Assembly (NCBI GenBank): GCA_001724265.1
Contig: MEDY01000203.1
Span: 1-53,076, forward strand
Length of the DNA: 53,076 bases
Source of the DNA: Rhizaria sp. SCN 62-66
Taxonomy: Eukaryota > Rhizaria, unplaced
Direction: 5' to 3'
The position numbers and the translations under genes are program-made. Below are positions 26,301 to 37,829 of the stretch, one piece after another. The notes under the pieces are model-generated. The model was not told where the DNA came from and did not search any database. It worked only from the letters and a program-made list of their open reading frames with translations. Numbering within the stretch: position 1 is the first letter of the stretch; the number at the start of each line of letters is the position of its first letter.

Positions 26301-29300
26301 GCGCAGAGACGGCAGCTTGGGGACAGCTGCAGCACCGCTGTTGTTGTTCGCGGTCATCATATTGTCTGCAGCAACAGTGAGCAAAGTGTGCGCCAAAGGC
26401 AGTGGCATCAAACTCGCCGTTACAGCGGCCGCGCTCACAGAAGCAGTGTTCAGTGTGAAACCGCCGATAGCCACTCCGCTGTCACTGTTGCCCACAGTTG
26501 TAGCTGCGCGGGCAACGCCACGTGCGACAGGTCGAGCAATCTCTAAAGTCAAGCCGCGGACGCGGATGACGGCCGTAGTGACCGCTGTTGCAACAGCAGC
26601 GCTCTCAGTTGCCGCAGTCGCAGGCAAAACAAACGCGAGCGTGCCATAAGTGCCCGAGGCCGGCGTCAGTGCCCTTGGCGGCGGAATCAGAGTCGTGTAC
26701 GGATGCCGCCATACAGAGAGCTGCGCAGGAGGGACAAACCCGCATGTGGCGTTCGCGGCAGCAGTGGCAATAGCAGCCGCGACGGAGGCGGCAGCGGGGT
26801 GCAAGAGGCCACGGCTACTGGTGGTCCTTGGCGACAGCACAGTGAGAGGCGCAAAGGGAAACGTAGCAATACATGCGGAGCTGGCTTGCGCAAAGTGCAC
26901 CGGTGTGATGAGACGGAGGTCAGCAACGCTCATCGTTGCCTCAGAAACGTACCACCTCACCAGAGCACTGGCACTGCGAGAGGGCTTAAACTGATAGTTA
27001 GAGGTCGAATACACGTCTCTATCGCTCCCACTATCGTCGTTGTCGTCATTGTCACCATCGTCGATAGCGTCAGCAGGAGAAAGGGCAGCACGACCAGTAG
27101 TCGTGTTGCGGGCGCCTGTGAAGCCATTGTCACCGACAGCCTCTGTTGTCTTAGTCTCAGCACGTGCGTTCTTTTCACCAGCATCGCGCTTCTCAGTGGC
27201 GCTCGAGTTAGAATCGTTGCTCTCGAGACTGCTGGGAGACTTGGCCGACGCAGAAGCAGCTGTCGGAGTGGAACCAAGCCCAGAGCGGGCCTTCAATGCC
27301 GTCGCGACCGTGCTAAGCAGTGAAAAACCAAAGCCACTGAAAAAACCGCCGCTGGGGGTCTCGGCCTCCGCGCGAGGCCCCTGCTCAGCATCGTGATGAG
27401 CGTCATCAGTCTTCGACTCTGCATCAGTGACGCTGATAGCAATAGAATCGGGCTTATTGCTAACGTTGGAGTGAGCTGATTCGGCGTCATCAAGAGGAGC
27501 CTGTTTGTTGAAGTTGCTCTGTGTCATCTTCGTGTCCGCGAACGACTCCGTGAGCGACTGCGAGCGCGACTTCGACGTCCTCTCGCGGTCGGCTTCGGCA
27601 GCGCTCGTGTCGTCAGTCTCAGCTGGCAGCGCGAGAACGGAAGACATAAACACGGTCAAGGCGGCCAGGCTTTGAATCTCCTCGACCACAGTCACTTCGC
27701 TAGCCTCCAGTGTAATCTTCACTGCGATACTAGCTGCTCGTGTATCATCAACAGGGGAAATTGAAGCATGGGGTACAGAGACGGTAAGCACCACCGCGAG
27801 CTTATCCCCACTACCCGCGTCGGTGTTAGAGACTGTGAAACCAAGCAAAGGCACAGGCAGCTCGACCATCTCACACGCGCTCGCGGCGTCGGCAGCAGAA
27901 GCGTCAGCGTCAGCGTGCGCGGCGGCCGCTGCGGCCGCGGTTGCGCTCGCCGCAGCGTTGGCCTCGAACTGGCGTGATGAAGCAGCGGCGACAGGCACCG
28001 CAGCAGCGTCTCCAGCAACTTCGTCCTCGTCTTCGTCCTCCTCAGCAGCGGCGGCGGCAGCAGCGGCAGCAGCGGCGGCCGTGGCGGCAGCAGCGGCAGT
28101 AGCAGCAGCGGCGGCAGCGGCTGTGGCAGCCGTAGTCGCAGCGGCTGCGGCTGCCGCAAAGGCAGCGACAGTCCCAGCAACAACGGACGCTGAGCGCGCA
28201 GCAGTCGCAGCGGCGCGGGGCGCGTGTTTGCCAGTGTACACGAGCAAAGAGCGCGCGCCCAGAGTGACGCCAGTGCTCGGAGGCTGTGCGATGCTCGATG
28301 CCACCGGGCCCGTAGAGCTCTGCAGGCCTGTGGCGACGAGGCAAACAGCGCCAGCCTCGGCCTCCGCCTCGGCCTCAGCAACCGCAGCCGCTGCAGCGGC
28401 AGCAGCGGCAGCGGCAGCCTTGAAGCCGCTAAGACTGCTGCTACTGCTGTTGGCGTCCGCGCGAGCACGGGCGCGAGCGCGTGCGCGAGCGGTCTCAGTG
28501 TCTGCAGTGGGCGTAAGAGAGAGTGACATAACGCCGGTCACGCTTACAGTCACTTCCCGTGATGCGCTGTAGTCGCCAATGACAGACGGGAACAGAATAG
28601 AGGCCGCGTGCGCCAAGAACTGCCGGAGACGCCGCGAGCGCCCGCCGCCGCCGCGCGCGCGGGGACCAAGGAACGAGGCGGGCACCGCTGCGGCCACGGA
28701 GGCGGCAGTCACGATGGTGCGGCTGTAGCGGTGCTTCTGGCTCTGCGTCTGCTGTTCGGCGGGAGCCGACTGAGAGTGTGAGCGCGTGGGCCGCGGGAGC
28801 GCGGGGACGGCAAGCGGGAGCAGCAGTTGCGGTGCGGTCACCGTGAGCAGCAGCTCTAGATGCAAGATATCAGCGAGCGAAGTTACAAGCGCAGTGCCGT
28901 CTTCGTCATCAGCAACTGCGTTCGCATCAGCCGCAGCGTCCGCAGCAGCCGCGGCCGCCGCGGCAGTCGCGGTTGCGGCCTCGGCCGCGCCGGCCTCCGT
29001 GTATGGCGCCGCAGTGGCAGCGGCGGCGGCAGCGGCAGCAACGATCGCGGCCGCAGCAGGCGCGGTCGGCAGGGCGGTCCAATCACGCGCGTTTACAGTC
29101 AGCGCGCGCGCCGCGGCGGCCACACTGGCGCACCAACGCTGCGGCGCCAGGGACGCGGCCATGCCCCCCGCCGCTGCCGCAGCAACGGCAGACACCGCCG
29201 CAGCCGCTGCAGCGCCGCCCGCGCCCGCCACAGCCGCGGCGACACTCGCGACAGTCGCGCTAGCCGTGTTCTCAACCGCGCTGGCGGCCGCGGCGGCCGC

Positions 29301-32300
29301 GGCGGAGGCGGAGGCGGCGGCGGCGTCAGCCGCAGTGCCCGTGCGGGACTGCACGCGCTGCATCGCGGCGGGGCCGGAGTGGTGGCCGCCAGCAGCCGGG
29401 CTAAAGTGGCTGAGGTGCAGGCTGGACCGGCGGCCGAGGTTAGACTCGTTATCGCCCGCCAGCGCAGCGGCGGCCGCGGCGGCCGCGGCGGCAGAGGCGG
29501 AGTCCGTTTCAGTCGCAGCTGCGGCTGCAGCGGCTGCAGCTACTGCGGCTGTAACAGCGGCCGCTTCCTCAGCGGCTTCGGCGCACTGGCCCCAAAGCAG
29601 AACTGAGAAAATGGGCTCCCTGAGCTCCGGGGGAAAGAGCAGCGGCCGCGTGAGTGCATCCACAGCAGCGGCAACCCCCTCGGCGGCCGCCGAGGCCGCC
29701 GGGATCGCAGGCACGCGCGCGGACTCGTCGAGCGCGGCGCCGCGGCCGTTGAGCCCGCTCGCGCGGCCGCCGTAGTTCGCGCCGGCGCCCGCAGCGGCCG
29801 AGGCGGTGATGACCGGGGGCGGGAGCGGGCGAAAGGCCTGGAGCGACCGGCACGACAGGAACACAGTGGGCTGCAGCGGGAACGCGAACGGGGGCGGCGG
29901 AGACTCGCGGCGGGCAATATTCGAGGCAGTGATAGTTGAGCTCTCACGGGCGACGGCCTCGTACGCAGCTTCGTCGTCGCTGTCGTGATGGCTGATGCTG
30001 CCGGCAGTGTTGTGGGTGTGAGAAGCGTTGTCGTCGTGGTCCTCATCGCCGTCCGCGACAGTTGCCGTGCCCGCAGCGTTCGCGCTAGCAGTGTTTGAGG
30101 TGGCACCTGCATTCTTCGCAGTAGCGCCTGTGGCGGCAACGTTAGCGTCGGCGTCTGCACTCTGGCCTGGAGCGGCAACAGGTCGGCCGAAAATGAGAGA
30201 TGCAGCCGCAGCAGCGGCGGCGGCAGCAGCGGCCCCAGCAGCAGCAGCGGCGGCGGCCTCGGCCTCAGCATCAGCGTCCGCGGCGCCATCACCACTCAAG
30301 GGCGCAACGGAGGGCAATGAAGACAGGTTCGCGAAAAACGCAAACTGCTCCAAAGGATCCGCATTCGCAGCTGCAGTCGTACCAGCGTCACCAGTGACGT
30401 CATCGTTAACTGCAGCAGTAGTCACCGCAGCAACGCGCTTGTTCTTGGGGCTCTTGCTACTGCTCTTGCTGTCCGTCCTGCCAACACTGTCGTGGCGCCG
30501 AGAGCGGGACGCAGCAGCGACCCTGATCAACGCTGCGGAAGGGACCGCGATGTACGAAAGGTAAGCTGCTTTGCAGTCAGCAGCAGTCGCCAGCAACAAA
30601 GTCTCGGTTAGCAGCGCACGCAACTGAGCCTCAGCCGCGGCGGCCTTGGTCTGGGCGGCCGTGGCCACGGCGCCCGCGCCCGCAGCCACAGCCGCAGCCT
30701 CGGTCGCCGCGTCCGCTGCATCAGTGGCAGTGTTGTCGGGGCCTGGCACGCGTGGGGAATGCGCTCGCACGCGCAGAGACACTGCGGGCACGTCAGCCGT
30801 AACCGCGACTGCAAGCGAGGGCGGTGCGGAAGTGACTGGCGGCAACGAGCGCAGCAGAAGTGGCAGAATAACACGAGTGGCCGTTGCAGCGATGGAAGCG
30901 ATAGACGCGTGGACAGCAGTCGCGGCAGAAACAAGTGAGAATGAATCTTCGTTGTGTTGCAACTCGGCGTACTCACACTCAGAAGCGGCGTCAAAATCAT
31001 CGTCGTTGACATAACCAAAAGAATAGTTGTCCTCGCAGTCATCGGAGTCCTGGACGGAGCTATTCAGATCATTATCATACGCAATGTGGTCCTCACCGTC
31101 GTAGCAGCACTTGCGAGGGCTGTGGCCGTAACTGTTGAAATGATTGTGCGTCGCCGCCGGAGCACGCTGTGGCAGAGTCAGAGTGAACGTGACTTGTTCG
31201 ACAGTCCGGATGCGCAAAGTTAAGTCGCCCCTCACATCACGCACGTCGCGGCCATCAGCGGAAGCGACACTCTCACCGTGCTTGCCGGTCAAAGATAAAG
31301 CAGAGTCCGTGGCAACAGAAGCACCACTGGGGAGCAGCAAAGAGCTAAGTCCGTCAACATGTGAGCTGTCAAAATCGCTACTCTCGTCATCATCTTCGCC
31401 GTCAGAATCGCTCGCGAAAATGCTGGAATCGCCGTCATGGCCAGTAATCGCATTGCCGTGAGCCGCATCGCCAGCGAACAGCAAAGCCACGCTGCTGCCA
31501 CTGCTGCTGCGGTCACGCGCGCCGCTCTTGCGCCCGCTGCGACTGCGCCGGGGGCCGTGGTGGTGAGTCGCTGCGAACGCGGCAGAGACGGTTGGCATGT
31601 CAGCGCACAACAGCACAGGCCCACCGGAGACCGTGAGCAGTGGCTCGAAGTTTGAAGCAACAGCGACCGCGCTCGCGCTGCAGCTGCGGCTGCAACTGTG
31701 CGTTGGGGAGCGGAGCTGGGCCGGGCGAGCACCGCGCGGCTGAGGACGGAGGTCTGACTGCAGCTGCCCGCTGCGCACGCTATTGTAGCGGTTCAGGTAG
31801 CGAGACGGGCCGCTCTCAGCAGGCGACGGAGGCAGCATGAGCTCGCTCTGCTGCTGCAGCTGCAGATGCAGCTGCGATGACAACGGCGCCAGTGACTGAG
31901 AGAGCGACCGTGTTCGCGAGCGCGACTGCGACAGAGACTGGGAGAGTGAGTGAAAACGCGACTGAGGAGTCGCCCAAACGCCGCCAGCCGTGGTGCCACT
32001 CGCGTTGCTGCTCACACTGCCGCTGCGACTGTTTGCTCCGCTGCTGCCCGGTGTGCCGCCAGCGTACGCACCACTTAGACTCGAGTAAGCGCTCTTCTCG
32101 CCTGTGTAAGGGTGTGAAACAGTGAGCTTAAACGCGCTCACGTCGCACTCAAACGCGCTGCGGCCCGCTTTCGCGCCAGAAGCCAAGTCGCCCCACCTCG
32201 AAGTTAAGCCGTGGCGGTAGTGCCCGTTCCACCAGCGCCACCACCAGGCGTTGTCTTCCTCCTCCGCCTCCGCCTCGGCCACCGCTGCGGCAGCGGCAGC

Positions 32301-35300
32301 CCCAGCAGCAGCGGCGGCCTTCGCGGCCCCTCCAACCACGGACACAGCGTTGACAGAGGCGGGGACGGTCGTTACGTTGGACGCGGCCTTGTGGCCACGC
32401 TCGACCGCAGCTGCTGCGGTCGTCGGGGGCTTGAGTTTGGAAGCGGCAACACGCGGGCCAGTTGCAAGATTTGCAGTGTGTCCGAGCGTCGCATTCGCGG
32501 TCGCAGCAGCCTTGGCCGCAGCCGCGGCCGCTGCGGTCGCAGCAGCAACCGCGGAGACAGAGGCGGAAGCAGACGCAGAGACCGGCGGCAATGTGGCTGC
32601 ACGTGCTGCAGCGAGCAAGCGGGAACGCGACGGGGCAAGGAAAGTTAGGCCGCGCAGCTCGCCGCTCACTGTCACGGCGCTGACAAAGCGACTGCGACTC
32701 GTCGGTTTGAGGGCGCGTGACTCTGAAATACTCACACTATTGATGTTGCTACTGTAACTGTTTCCGCCGCTGTTGTTGCGGGCACGGGTCTGTTTACTCG
32801 CAGCCGTGGTATTGGTTTTCGCCCGCGGAGTCGAACTCTGGCTCACATCAAGTCCATGAGCGTTTGCGCTCCCACCTGCATCGACACCAGATCTTGCGAA
32901 ACTTGAACTGTTAGTCGTAACAGTGAGCTGTGACGTAACCGTAAGCGCCTCGAGACTCGACATCAAACTGTAGCCGCGCTCAGCAGTGTCTATAGTGCCA
33001 TGCGCATCGACCGCGGTCGATATGCTGCTAGAGTCAAGCAGAGGCAGCCACCCAGTGGCAAACGTGCCAGCGGCTGCCGCGACAAGAGCGCTAATGCTAA
33101 CTGCTGGCGGACTCGCAGCAGAAGCGAGAGCAGCATTGTCGCTCGTCGCTGAGGGGCTGTGCGCATAGTGACCGTGAGCAAAGAGCTTCGGGTTAACGCC
33201 GAGCAATGCGCACGCAAAGGTCCCAGCTTCCGCAGCTGCCAAAGCGGCATCTGAGTTCGCGAATTGCGGGCTAGTGCTATAACTACTGTGAGTGGTGAGA
33301 GACGACGGCAGCTGCAGTGCCCATGCACCACGGCAAGTGACTGTAATGACTTCGCTTTCGGCGTCGGCAGTGATGGAGAATGCTGAGACGAGATCAGATG
33401 CAGCACCTGTCGGGGAGTCAGACACTGTCGTGTTCGTCGAGAAAATCACAAAGTGGCCATTATCAGCCGCGCTCGGCAGCGTGGTATCAGCATCTTTAGA
33501 GTCATGCTCATTCGCAGCAGCGGGTCCGGAAACAGAATCAGTCTCGTTGGCTGTGTTTGCATCAGCTGCAGTCTCATTATCGGTGCCAGACGCTGCCACG
33601 GGAGCGCGGCGCGGCAGCAATGTGACCGTGATCGACTGCGCTGACGCGCGCGCACAGAGGGGCGCCGTCGCGATAACAGGGTCAGTGACCGTGAGCAACA
33701 GCACCGGCCGCTCAGTGCTGGCCGTCGCTGCACTCACGAGTGCCGGGACCAGAGAGTGCACGTGTGCGGGCGAAAGCTGGCGCGTACAGAGCCGCATCTG
33801 CCGCTGCAGCTCCAGCTGGAAGCTCTGCGTCGACTGCAAATGCAGCTGCTGCTGTTGGCCACGGCCCGGAAACGAGCCGTAAGAGCTCTGGCCGCGGGAC
33901 GCAGCAGCGGCGGCGGCAGCGGCGGACGCGGCGACTGCGGCGGCGGCAGCAGCGGTGGCGTTACTGTTGCTGCTGCCGCCCGACGCTGCGCCGCCGCTGC
34001 GGGTCATGGCGCGCGACGGCCGCGACTGGTACTGAGACTGGGACTGAGACAGAGACTGGGGCGGGAGCTGCGACTGCTGGCGCGACGGGAGTCGGGACAG
34101 CGACCGCGGCGACAGCGGCGAATGCGACTGTGAACCAGCACCCCAGCCGCCAGAAACCTCGCGATCTTCGTCGTTGTGGCTGTAGCTCGTCACAGCGTCA
34201 GTTGGTTCACCATCAACGCTGCTGAATGCGCTGTGGTTTGAATTCGCGCTATGGGTTGTGTTCATGTGCATTGTAAAGCTGTCCTCGTCCGCCTCCTCTT
34301 CCCGCTCGTCCCACCCGCCCAGGCCCGCGGCCCTGCTCCGGCCAGCGCCGCTGTCACCGCCGCCGAACGCGCGGAGCCCGGAGGCCCGCGGCGTGGCCGC
34401 AGCGGAGGACGGCGTGGGTGCGGGCTGAGGGGGCGGAAGCGCAAGGCCGCGGGTGGCGGGCACCGGGAGTGCAACCGCAGCTGTGCACACAGTGGCGGCT
34501 GCGGCGACGAGCAGGCGGTGGTGCTCCGGGTCTGCGGCGGGGAGTCCGTAGAAGGGAATCCACAGGACGGCCGCGGAGGCCAGCAACGGGGCCCATGGGG
34601 AGCCGCTGCCCCCGAGCCCAGCCGCGTGAGAGCTACTCGCAGCACGCGCCGTGCTGGGCTGCGCGATGGAGCTGGCGCTGGCTGAGGGGGGAATGGTAGG
34701 CAGGCCGGTGCAAGTGCTGTGGTGCGGGAATGCGAGAGCGAGCGCGGGCAACAGGGGAGTCCCGGACAGCAGTGCCAGCGACAGCATCTCGATCGCAGTC
34801 GGCCCCGGTGCAGCAGCGTTATAGCCCCCAGCACTAGGACCAGAACCAACACCGGCGACAGTACCAGCGCCAGTCGAAGCAGAGGCGGAATCAAGGCTTG
34901 CTGCAGGCGTAACGGACGAGGCACCCGAACACGCAGGCAAGGTGGCGGCAGCGGCCGCGGCGGAGGCGGCAGCAGCGGCAGCGGCTGTGGCAGCAGTTGC
35001 TGCGGCCGAGATCGGGAAATGCGACGTCCTGAACGGCCTGCGCGCGCTGCCGCTAGCAGTGCTCGCGGCCGCAGCGGCTGCGGCAGCAGCGGCGGCAGCG
35101 GAGGCAGCGGAGGCAGCAGAGGCAGCCGCGCTCGCATTAACCGCATCAGCCCCGGCGTTGCCGACGCTGCCCGCTGCATTCGCCGCAGCAGCAGCAGCAG
35201 CAGCAGCAGTGGCCGCAGCGGCCGCAGCGGCCGCAGCAGCAGCAGCCGGGTCGCCTCCGGGCCGGCCCGTGGCCGCGGCAGCACTCGTGGCGGCCGCAGC

Positions 35301-37829
35301 GGCCGCAGCCATCGTCGCCGCGTACGTCGCGGTCGCGCTGGTGCTGGCCGCAACGCCCGCGAGAAAGGCGGCGGACGGGGGCGTCAGGTCTGTCGAATCA
35401 AAGCTAAGCCGCGCCGACGCAACTGTGATGTCGCAGATGACGTCAACAATGGGCGCATCAGGGGACAGTAAAAGCGCAGCAGCAGCAGAGTCGTGGACAG
35501 TGTTCGAGTTCACAGAGCTGCGGTGGATTGCGGCAGGGACTGGCGGGGCAAGCCTGTTGCAATTGATGTGACCATAGTTGCTGTTGATAGCGCTGCTGCT
35601 CGAGCCAGCGCGAGCCTGCGGCTTGCGATAACGGCGGCGGCGGCATCCGCGCGCGTGCCCGCTGCCGCTGCAGTGCCCGCGCGCCGCGGCCGCGGCCGCA
35701 GTCGCCGCGAGCGGGTTGGGGTGCGCGAGCACGGGCGTGGGGTCCGACAGCGGCAGCGGAAAATCGCGACGCAGGTTCCTAAAAAAGCGGTTGATCACCT
35801 TCTGGGTGCGCGCGGAGTGCGCCAGCGACGGTGGCAACACGAGCTGGGGGCCGGACATCGCGGTCGCAGCGGCGGCAGCAGCGGAGACAGAGGCGCCCGC
35901 GCCGGTGCTGAGCTGGCCGTTCGCGCTGTTACTGCGCCCCCGGTTCGCAGCGCTGTTGCTGGCCGCCACCGCAGTCGTCACGATGGGCGGGCGGGCAAAC
36001 AACGGCCCCGGCGCGCGCTGCCAGCGGCCCAGGGTAACAGTGAGCGCGCCCAGCGTCGCCACGGGCCGCAGCCCCACGGTCGCGCCTCCGAAGGCGGTGT
36101 GCGGCGTGGCCGCGGCGACCGACAGAGTGACGGTGGCGACGGAGAACTCGCGCCCCGCCGCCGAGCCGAAGCAGTGGCGGTGACGCGAGATGTGCGCGAG
36201 GGAAGCGAGGACGACTTCGCTGTGCGTCGAGCCCAGCTCTTCTTCAGTCGCGTGTGCTTTCGGCTGCTGCTGCTGCTGCTGGAGCCTTTGCGAGTTGCGG
36301 CAGTCACACTCACTCTCACTCTCGCTGCCGCTGCTGTGCACTTCTGTGAGCAATTGTGTCTGCGAAAGCGCTGCAGTGCTCTTGGCGCTGTGGGCAGCAG
36401 CACCGGCAGTTGCTTTTGACTCAGTTTCAGTCTCTGTGTCGGTCTCTGTCTGACTACGGACGGCAGTCTTCGCGTTATTGTTATTGTTATTGTTATTGTT
36501 GTTGCTGTTACGGCGATTGTGTGCAAAGCGTGCACGGCCCTTGTGACTCAACGCATGAAGAGCCTTCGCGGTCAGCGCGTGGGAAGTTAGGCCGCCAAGC
36601 GTAACGCGTGCAACAGTCACGTACGCCCCGTTGGCGTTGTGCGCACGGCCCACAGCCGCAGCGCTACTGCTGGCGCCCGTGTCAGTGAAGATAGCAGACG
36701 CGGCGTCGTTGTCAGCAGCGGCCGCAGCGGCGGCAGCAGCGGCAACAGCGGCGGCAGCGGCAGTCGCAGCAACATCGGGACTCGTGCTAGAGCTTGCCGC
36801 CGCCGCAGCCTCGGCAGCGCTCGCGTAGCCATGACCGTGACCGTGACCGTGAGCGTCACTGCCGGTGTACGCGCCTCCCGGGGAGGACAGCGAGGCGAAG
36901 CTGCCGCGGCGAACCGAGGTGTCGTAGCGGTGCAGATACCCGCCCACGGCGCTCACACTGCCACGCGCCCGGCCGCCGCCGAGATCCGCAGCGCCGACGA
37001 TAGAGACACTATCACCAGAGGCAGCAGCGGAGCGACCGTGAGTCGCGCTGAAGTGGGTGTGCGCGACCGCAGCGCCCGCCGCGGCCGCCGCGCGCGCCGA
37101 GAGCCCGTGGGCCGGGGCGCTGAAGTGTCCGTGCGCGCGCATGGCGTTGAGCGCGAGCCCGTGCGCAGCGGGGGCGGGCGCTGGGACCGCAACCGCGACG
37201 GACAGCGAGGCGACCGTGAACTGCGTGCGGGAGAAAGCGGTGCGCAGCGTCTTCTCGTTCACGCCGGTCAGCATCGTCAGGAACAGGTCCTTGAGCAGCG
37301 TCGACAGCGTCAGCGCGCTCGCGGCAGCGTCCGGGGCAGTGCGAGCATTGCTGTCAGTGCCGTCGCTCGCGGTCGCGGTGTTGGGCAGAGCGAGGAGTGT
37401 GGTTGTGGCGGTGTTGATCGTGACTGTGGGCGCGCTGTCAAGGAAGTCCGTCAGCGGCAGCGTGACTGCAATCGAGTCGAAGTGGGCCGAGTCGAACTGC
37501 CACCGCATGCCGCTGTTATCCTCCCCTGTGTTTGCGCTGTTGGCGGCGCTTGAGTGAACAGCGGAAGCAGACGCAGACTCAGTGCTGCTGCCAACGCCTG
37601 TGCCAGCCCTAAAAGGACCGTGCTGCGGTGCGGCCACGGTGTCTGCGGTGGCAAAAGCGCGCGAGAGCGCCGCCAGGACGTCCTTGCGCAGCGACACGTC
37701 GCGCAGCTCGAATGACGAAAACGATGTGATTGTGAGTTCGACGCCGGGCCGCAGCGGGCCCGCGAAGAGCAGCTCGAGCCGGTGCCGCAGCGGGCCCGTC
37801 AGCAGCCACGGAGCAAGGCGGGAAAACAT
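5397..37829 (-). CDS. Giant VPS13-like (chorein-type) bridge lipid-transfer protein, 10,810 residues if UAG is read as sense
   Basis: The frame from the ATG at 37829 is open for 10,210 codons to a TAG at 7197-7199, then continues in the same frame for 599 more codons to TAA at 5397-5399. Residues 1-60 look like the chorein N-terminus that opens VPS13/ATG2 proteins: an amphipathic start, then FELRDVSLRKDVLAAL (40-55), matching the family's L-x-dLPL-k-k-d-L element. Beta-strand islands recur between disordered inserts. About 5648-5764 (LLTVTPLFFARNDTDVWLEV through WVYAVRP) and about 6423-6446 (LLTFAPPLVVDNSLND) resemble the VPS13 adaptor-binding (VAB/SHR-BD) repeats. A CxxC-CxxC zinc ribbon lies near 9096-9116, a long coiled coil near 9876-10130, and the end is Gln-rich. 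VPS13 proteins carry lipids along a hydrophobic groove at organelle contacts; that role here is inferred. Most of the length is Ala/Ser tracts written with mixed codons. No intron is needed. Confidence 0.65.
6862..7073 (-). repeat. Polyglutamine/coiled-coil tract in the extension
   Basis: About 70 codons, mostly CAG and CAA interleaved, are broken by Leu, His and Glu. They run into a charged helix (RDLEMIAQRQQDAYMQHKEY). Mixed codons suggest selection for glutamine rather than simple slippage. Such Q-rich coils commonly mediate self-association. Confidence 0.8.
7197..7199 (-). other. In-frame TAG codon between the giant frame and its 599-codon extension
   Basis: The codon follows ...VSSPNAYP and is followed in the same frame by PQQPQQVQQQPNADSSFQY and a Gln-rich tail. 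No ATG lies between the TAG and the conserved composition; the first in-frame ATG after it is about 30 codons further on. A single change (CAG to TAG) would give this codon in a Pro/Gln context. Two more in-frame TAGs in an unrelated gene favour a sense reading over termination. Confidence 0.7.
7440..8200 (-). other. Long Ala/Arg-rich coiled coil near the C-terminus of the giant protein
   Basis: About residues 9876-10130 lack proline and glycine runs and show heptad-like spacing of Leu/Ala with Arg, Glu and Asp. An example is MRRLVAELARARSDLAAAA, followed by YKDRTQRLSQQRENLLAES. The segment is helical in character, unlike the flanking disordered sequence, and would serve as a dimerisation or scaffold region. 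Confidence 0.65.
10481..10545 (-). other. Zinc-ribbon motif in the giant protein
   Basis: Encodes YYCDLCGRYTSSNKYCARCG at about residues 9096-9115. The two CxxC pairs are separated by ten residues, with Gly following the second Cys of each pair. This is the classic spacing of a small zinc ribbon. It sits alone in a disordered, serine-rich region. Confidence 0.7.
17340..17395 (-). repeat. Lys/Asp repeat (KKDKK) in the giant protein
   Basis: Encodes MDKKSKKDKKDKKDKKSDKA near residues 6811-6830. It is a strongly basic patch in an otherwise Ala/Ser-rich disordered stretch. It could bind acidic lipid headgroups or nucleic acid, or act as a localisation signal; the sequence alone does not decide. 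Confidence 0.75.
20538..20885 (-). other. VAB/SHR-BD-like beta repeat in the giant protein
   Basis: Encodes about residues 5648-5764. The order is LLTVTPLFFARNDTDVWLEV, a variable middle, then APLPPHACVPIPTPWLAAGW and YAVRP. In VPS13 the same order is found: a strand with 'plfl.N.t...lev', a loop, a proline-rich 'pvP..wl' element, and a closing 'l.vRp'. I read this as one VPS13 adaptor-binding repeat. A second, about 18490-18562, has FAPPLVVDNSLND. Confidence 0.5.
36474..36510 (-). repeat. Asparagine tract (AAC/AAT repeat) in the giant protein
   Basis: Alternating GTT and ATT on the + strand encode a run of about ten Asn near residue 445-455. It is one of the few AT-containing simple repeats inside this GC-rich frame. 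Confidence 0.85.
37400..37829 (-). other. Chorein-like N-terminal region of the giant protein
   Basis: Encodes residues 1 to about 143. A hydrophobic amphipathic start (LAPWLLTGPLRHRLELLF) is followed by the ELRDVSLRKDVL element, and then by a strand pair around FDSIAVTLPLTDFLDS that corresponds to the 'i.l.iP...' strands after the chorein motif in VPS13. Two short disordered inserts interrupt the usual spacing. This is the main basis for the family call. Confidence 0.6.
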
